A stretch of 64,000 bases of DNA from Algibacter miyuki (lineage in GTDB: Bacteria > Bacteroidota > Bacteroidia > Flavobacteriales > Flavobacteriaceae), in the NCBI RefSeq assembly GCF_042427745.1, contig NZ_JBHMFA010000009.1. One strand, given 5' to 3'. The notes beneath the pieces were generated by a model. It was not told the origin of the DNA. It saw nothing but the letters and a program-made list of their open reading frames with translations, and ran no database searches. A program made the position numbers and the translations under genes. This document shows, piece after piece, positions 59,939-64,000 of this stretch; positions within the stretch are counted from its first letter, which is position 1, and each line of letters begins with the position of its first letter.

Positions 59939-61633
59939 ATGAAGAAACATCTTCTTTCCATTTTTACATTAATTACACCTTTTCTAACTTTTGCACAAGA
60001 AACAGCCGAGTTAGGGATCGATCAGCAAATAGATCAAGCCTTTAAACCCGTTTCCGATTTTTTCTCAAGCGTAATCTTCTTCCAAGTATGGGGTACACCG
60101 TTTGTTTTAATCTTATTAGTGGTAAGTGCTTTATTTTTTACAATTTATTTCGGTTTTCCAAATGTTAGATATTTTGGTAAAGCAATAAAAACAGTGCGTG
60201 GTAAATATGAAGATATTGAAAAGCACGGCGCCAAGGAGCTTTATGGTGAAGGTGGTATTGCACAAGGTGTTGATATCAATACTATAGATAGTATAGAAGA
60301 TCATTTAGTTAATGTAGAAAACGATTTAGCTGTAGATGGTGATATTGTAGACACTATAAGGGACGAAAGCAGCGATGGTGAAGTAAGTCACTTTCAGGCC
60401 TTAGCAACGGCTGTATCTGGTACGGTTGGTAATGGTAATATCGCAGGGGTAGCATTAGCTATCGCACTTGGCGGACCAGGAGCAACATTCTGGATGGTTA
60501 TTTGCGGATTATTAGGAATGTCAACAAAATTTGTAGAATGTACTTTAGGAGTGCAATACAGGGATGTTGGTGAAGATGGTACCGTTTACGGAGGCCCAAT
60601 GTATTATTTAAAGAAAGGTTTAAAAGAACGCGGTTTTGCTAAACTTGGAAAAGTTGCAGCGGTAGTATTTGCCATCTTTTGTATTGGTGGTTCTTTTGGT
60701 GGAGGTAATGCCGCACAATCTAACCAAGCCACTATTGTATTAAAAGAATTATTTGGACTTGAAAGTACGGGGGCCGGATTTTGGATTGGTATTATTTTAG
60801 CCTTTACAGTGGGGATTATCATCATTGGAGGTATTAAACGTATTGCTTCGGTTACCGAAAAAGTAGTGCCGTTTATGGCATTATTGTATATTTTATGTTG
60901 TTTATACATCATATTAAGTAATTTCACACTTATTGATGATGCTTTTGGCTTAATTTTTCAAGAAGCATTTAACCCGAAAGCTATCGGTGTTGGTGGTTTT
61001 ATTGGTGTGTTATTAGTTGGGTTTAAGCGTGCAGCATTTTCTAATGAAGCAGGTGCCGGTTCAGCGTCTATTGCGCATTCAGCAGTACGAACTAAATATT
61101 CAGCAAGTGAAGGTTTAGTAGCCTTATTAGAGCCTTTTATTGATACGGTAGTGATTTGTACTATGACGGCTTTAGTGATTATTATTTTCAACTTCGGAGG
61201 GTTCTTCGAGTATGGAGATGTTACAGGTCAAGGTGTGGCTATTATAAATGGTGAATCTTTTGAAGGTGCTGGTATTACAGCCAAAGCTTTTGCAGAGTAT
61301 ATTCCTTATTCTAATATATTCTTAACTATTGCAGTGGTATTATTCGCAGTATCAACCATGATTTCTTGGTCGTATTACGGGTTACAATCTTGGAAGTTTT
61401 TATTCGGAAGAGGGAAAGCAGCAGATTTAACATATAAAATCTTATTTTTAACTTTCGTTGTTATTGGTGCAGCAGCAAGTATGAAATCTATCTGGGATTT
61501 CTCAGATGCGATGATATTCGCAATGGTGTTCCCTAACATGATTGGTCTTTATTTCTTATTCCCAGTCGTTAAAAAACAATTGAATAGATATTTAGATGCT
61601 ATCAAGCTTAAAAAAGATGCTTTAGAAAATTAA
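59939..61633 (+). CDS. Alanine/glycine:cation symporter (AGCS) with N-terminal extension and insert
   Basis: 564 residues, longer than the usual roughly 450-500. A signal-like N-terminus (about 1-20) precedes the AGCS core, which has GTVGNGNIAGVALAI, GGPGATFWMV and GGGNAAQSNQ motifs. An acidic insert of about 55 residues lies between RGKYEDIEK and EVSHFQAL (about residues 80-145). It imports alanine or glycine with Na+. Gene stands alone, followed 18 bases later by the helix-hairpin-helix gene. Confidence 0.9.
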   Translation: MKKHLLSIFTLITPFLTFAQETAELGIDQQIDQAFKPVSDFFSSVIFFQVWGTPFVLILLVVSALFFTIYFGFPNVRYFGKAIKTVRGKYEDIEKHGAKELYGEGGIAQGVDINTIDSIEDHLVNVENDLAVDGDIVDTIRDESSDGEVSHFQALATAVSGTVGNGNIAGVALAIALGGPGATFWMVICGLLGMSTKFVECTLGVQYRDVGEDGTVYGGPMYYLKKGLKERGFAKLGKVAAVVFAIFCIGGSFGGGNAAQSNQATIVLKELFGLESTGAGFWIGIILAFTVGIIIIGGIKRIASVTEKVVPFMALLYILCCLYIILSNFTLIDDAFGLIFQEAFNPKAIGVGGFIGVLLVGFKRAAFSNEAGAGSASIAHSAVRTKYSASEGLVALLEPFIDTVVICTMTALVIIIFNFGGFFEYGDVTGQGVAIINGESFEGAGITAKAFAEYIPYSNIFLTIAVVLFAVSTMISWSYYGLQSWKFLFGRGKAADLTYKILFLTFVVIGAAASMKSIWDFSDAMIFAMVFPNMIGLYFLFPVVKKQLNRYLDAIKLKKDALEN

Positions 61634-61651
61634 TATTTAAAATTTTAACAT

Positions 61652-62533
61652 ATGAAATCCCATGTTACGTTTACTAAAAGTCAGCGGCATGGGATTTTTT
61701 TATTGACGCTACTCATCATTATACTGCAATGCGTTTATTTTTTTGTCGATTTTTCTTCGGAAGATACACAAAGTAACAATATCGCGTTAGCAAGCTTTAC
61801 CAAAGAGATTGATTCCTTAAAGTTAATTGAATTAGAAAACCGGAAACCTAAGATATTTCCATTCAATCCTAATTTTATAACCGATTATAAAGGGGCTTCT
61901 TTAGGGATGAGCAACGAAGAAATCGATAGATTACTTGCTTTCAGAAAACAAGACAAATGGGTTAACTCCATCAATCAGTTCCAAGAAGTAACTAAAGTTT
62001 CAGATTCATTGTTAAATCGTATTTCACCCTATTTTAAATTCCCCGAATGGATTACAAAAGCCAAACCGGTTACAACACCTGTTCGCAATTCATATAAAAC
62101 AAAAAAGAAAACCTTTGCCCAAAAACAAGATTTAAACACGGCAACAGCGGTACAATTACAAAAAGTATACGGTATTGGCGCATCGTTTTCTAGTCGTATT
62201 ATAAAGTACAGAAACAAGTTTGTTGGCGGCTTTATTGCGGACGAACAATTGCAAGCTATTTATGGGTTAAATCCAGAAACTATTGAGAATATCAAAGCAG
62301 ATTTTACCGTAAAAACCCCACGACAGGTGCAAAAATTAAATTTAAACACCGCCACCATCGATCAACTGGTAACGGTAGAGTTTATAGATTACGATGTAGC
62401 GCACCATATTGTTGAACAACGCCACTTGCGCGAAGGTTTTAAAACCTTTGACGAATTAATAAAAGTAAAAGACTTCCCAGTAAATAGAATAGAGATAATT
62501 AAATTATATTTGCTCATCGATAAAATAAACTAA
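61652..62533 (+). CDS. ComEA-like helix-hairpin-helix membrane protein
   Basis: 293 residues. N-terminal TM helix (about 15-32), then several helix-hairpin-helix-like units: KIFPFNPNFITDYKGASLGMSNEEIDRLLAFR, DLNTATAVQLQKVYGIGASFSSRIIKYR (about 153-180) and KLNLNTATIDQLVTVEFIDYDVAHHIVEQR. It is related to ComEA, which binds DNA for uptake, though the general HhH repeat also serves in other roles. Its stop overlaps the acyl-CoA dehydrogenase start by one base (TAATG). Confidence 0.85.
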   Translation: MKSHVTFTKSQRHGIFLLTLLIIILQCVYFFVDFSSEDTQSNNIALASFTKEIDSLKLIELENRKPKIFPFNPNFITDYKGASLGMSNEEIDRLLAFRKQDKWVNSINQFQEVTKVSDSLLNRISPYFKFPEWITKAKPVTTPVRNSYKTKKKTFAQKQDLNTATAVQLQKVYGIGASFSSRIIKYRNKFVGGFIADEQLQAIYGLNPETIENIKADFTVKTPRQVQKLNLNTATIDQLVTVEFIDYDVAHHIVEQRHLREGFKTFDELIKVKDFPVNRIEIIKLYLLIDKIN

Positions 62534-63702
62534 TGAATAGCATGTATTTCACAGAAGAGCACCAGCTTTTTAGAGAAAGTCTTAAAGATTTTTTACAGAA
62601 AGAAGTCGTTCCTCACATCGAAAAATGGGAACAAACCGGTGTTATAGACCGTTTTATTTGGAAAAAATTTGGAGATATGGGATTCCTCGGAATCAACTAT
62701 CCTGAAGCTTATGGCGGTATGAATTTAGATTTATTCTACACTGTAATTCTTCTTGAAGAACTTCAAAAAATAAACTCAGGCGGTTTTGCAGCAGCCATTT
62801 GGGCACACATGTATTTAGCCATGACGCACCTTAATGCCGAAGGCGACGAAACCATAAAACAAAACTATTTAGTGCCAAGTATTTCTGGCGACAAAATAGG
62901 GTGTTTATGTATAACCGAACCTTTTGGAGGTAGCGATGTTGCAGGTTTGCGTACCACAGCTGTAAAAAAAGGAGATTCGTATATTATTAATGGTTCAAAA
63001 ACTTTTATCACCAATGGCGTGCTAAGCGATTACTTAATTGTAGCCGCAAAAACAAGTCCAGAGTTAGGTAATAAGGGTATCAGTATTTTTGTAATAGACC
63101 GCGATACCAAAGGTATTTCGGCAACCAAACTTGATAAATTAGGCTGGCGCGCTTCCGACACTGGAGAAATCGCTTTTGATAATGTTGAAATTCCAGCAAG
63201 CCAACTTATGGGGGAAGAAAATAAAGGCTTCCCATACATCATGCAGCATTTTGCATTAGAACGTTTAATTATGGGAATAAACGCCCATGCACGTGCCGAA
63301 TTTGCTTTAGAATACGCTTTAAAATACATGAGCGAACGCCAAGCTTTCGGAAAAACTATCGATCAATTTCAAGCTCTACGCCACAATATAGCCGATTTAT
63401 ACACCGATACTGAAATCTGTAAAGAATTCAATTACTCGGTCGCTTATCGTTTAAATAAAGGCGAATACGTAGTGAAAGAAGCTACGATGTCCAAATTGAA
63501 ATCCACCAAAGTGGCCGACGAGGTGATCTACCAATGCTTACAATTTTTAGGCGGCTACGGCTACATGGAAGATTACCCAATGGCACGCCTACTTCGCGAC
63601 AGCCGATTAGGACCTATAGGTGGAGGAACCTCAGAAATTCTACGAGAAATTATTGCAAAAATGGTTATCGATAAAAAAGAATACCGTCCAGCAACAAAAT
63701 AA
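62533..63702 (+). CDS. Acyl-CoA dehydrogenase, long-chain/isovaleryl-like
   Basis: 389 residues. FAD-binding motifs CITEPFGGSDVAGLRT (125-141) and WRASDTGEIAFDNVEIP. Glu243 in HFALERLIMGI is at the position of the catalytic base of long-chain and isovaleryl enzymes, while the MCAD-type Glu position carries Gly in GGGTSEI. It oxidises acyl-CoA to enoyl-CoA with FAD and ETF. Overlaps the preceding gene by one base. Confidence 0.93.
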   Translation: MNSMYFTEEHQLFRESLKDFLQKEVVPHIEKWEQTGVIDRFIWKKFGDMGFLGINYPEAYGGMNLDLFYTVILLEELQKINSGGFAAAIWAHMYLAMTHLNAEGDETIKQNYLVPSISGDKIGCLCITEPFGGSDVAGLRTTAVKKGDSYIINGSKTFITNGVLSDYLIVAAKTSPELGNKGISIFVIDRDTKGISATKLDKLGWRASDTGEIAFDNVEIPASQLMGEENKGFPYIMQHFALERLIMGINAHARAEFALEYALKYMSERQAFGKTIDQFQALRHNIADLYTDTEICKEFNYSVAYRLNKGEYVVKEATMSKLKSTKVADEVIYQCLQFLGGYGYMEDYPMARLLRDSRLGPIGGGTSEILREIIAKMVIDKKEYRPATK

Positions 63703-63728
63703 AACACACTTGTAAAACGGATAAGTAT

Positions 63729-63773
63729 CATCTTGTTTTGGGCAAATTACGCCCTTAAAAGATGGTGCTTTTA
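63729..63773 (+). terminator. Hairpin after the acyl-CoA dehydrogenase gene
   Basis: CATCTT (63729-63734) with AAGATG (63759-63764), and inner GGGC (63740-63743) with GCCC (63751-63754). Short T run follows. Moderate strength. Confidence 0.45.
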
Positions 63774-63825
63774 TGTTTATGTCAGTTAATCCAGCACGTT
63801 TAGTTTTTCTTATAAAAATAGGCTA

Positions 63826-63956
63826 GGGCGCAACCACGCTTTCCGCTATATCTTTTGTTTGGGCAATCTTAAAGCTGCGTTTTTATTAAGAACCTGTTGG
63901 TTGTTTAATGCATTTTAGAGTATTCAACTAAAAACAAAAGGATGCCGCATCAATCG
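63826..63956 (+). repeat. Palindromic intergenic element, copy F (long type, worn ends)
   Basis: Both exact cores; interior 79 bases (63857-63935). The bases next to the cores pair: CTTTTGTTT with AAACAAAAG. The outer ends differ from the others: GGGCGCAACCAC at the left, and a TTGC-containing right end near 63960 that could pair with GCAA. The rest of 63703-64000 shows only the hairpin at 63729. Confidence 0.75.
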
Positions 63957-64000
63957 TTTTTGCAGGGTAAACTCGTCAAAATTAAGTGTAACAGCAGAGG

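Noticed and set aside
1..64000. tRNA, rRNA and CRISPR arrays
   Set aside because: No T-loop GTTCGAnTC with acceptor stem, no rRNA blocks, and no regularly spaced short direct repeats seen on either strand.

Overview
The window looks like chromosome from a marine-type member of the Flavobacteriaceae (Bacteroidota). The DNA is AT-rich. Promoters match the Bacteroidota pattern TTG-N19-TAnnTTTG. One protein carries a type IX secretion sorting tail, SecD and SecF are fused, and several lineage-typical neighbour sets occur (DUF2851 with a PspC-like protein, PASTA protein with RluD, ECF sigma with FecR and a TonB-dependent receptor). No rRNA, tRNA, CRISPR array, insertion sequence or complete prophage was recognised.

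Layout. 0-8 kb: envelope and housekeeping proteins (acidic-tailed membrane protein, DUF3108, DUF4870, methyltransferase, cysteine-cluster protein, sterol desaturase-like, glycerophosphodiesterase, NamZ-like muramidase, LolC/E-type permease). 8.4-13.6 kb: aldehyde/acetate module (AraC regulator, AldB-type dehydrogenase, DUF779, acetyl-CoA synthetase). 13.6-19.5 kb: gene-poor accessory patch with orphan genes, degenerate or palindromic intergenic DNA and a candidate folded RNA next to a small L12-like protein. 19.7-28.5 kb: outer-membrane barrel, DUF294/exonuclease/FAH operon, ABC exporter with DinB, gyrB. 28.5-36 kb: a cell-surface signalling unit. 36-45 kb: candidate ncRNA, mdh, secDF, two STAS-like paralogues and a SulP transporter. 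45-50 kb: phospholipase-D protein, coaD, ddl, PASTA, RluD. 50-56 kb: M43 protease with a phage-like membrane protein and a GNAT, an esterase, and an ars operon. 56.5-64 kb: DUF2721, DUF2851, PspC, K+ channel, AGCS symporter, helix-hairpin-helix protein, acyl-CoA dehydrogenase.

Two things stand out. (1) The signalling unit at 28.5-36 kb shows its own promoter code. GTAGGGTAAA-N13-GTCTTA occurs three times with identical spacing: before the FecR-TonB receptor operon, before a repeat lipoprotein that precedes a metalloprotease and an OMP, and before a His-rich exported protein. The sigma gene itself has a housekeeping-type promoter. This is a readable candidate ECF regulon. (2) Seven intergenic copies of an imperfectly palindromic element were found. 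Five long copies share an 18-base left core and a 20-base right core exactly. Their interior is unrelated in sequence but nearly constant in length (78-86 bp). The bases just inside the cores differ between copies yet stay complementary in several of them, which suggests a conserved hairpin or a small non-autonomous element.

Other leads are a promoter-to-terminator noncoding transcript before mdh, a four-stem RNA candidate at 19.1 kb, an unusual repeat insert in the SulP transporter, and duplicated ArsR-type operators.
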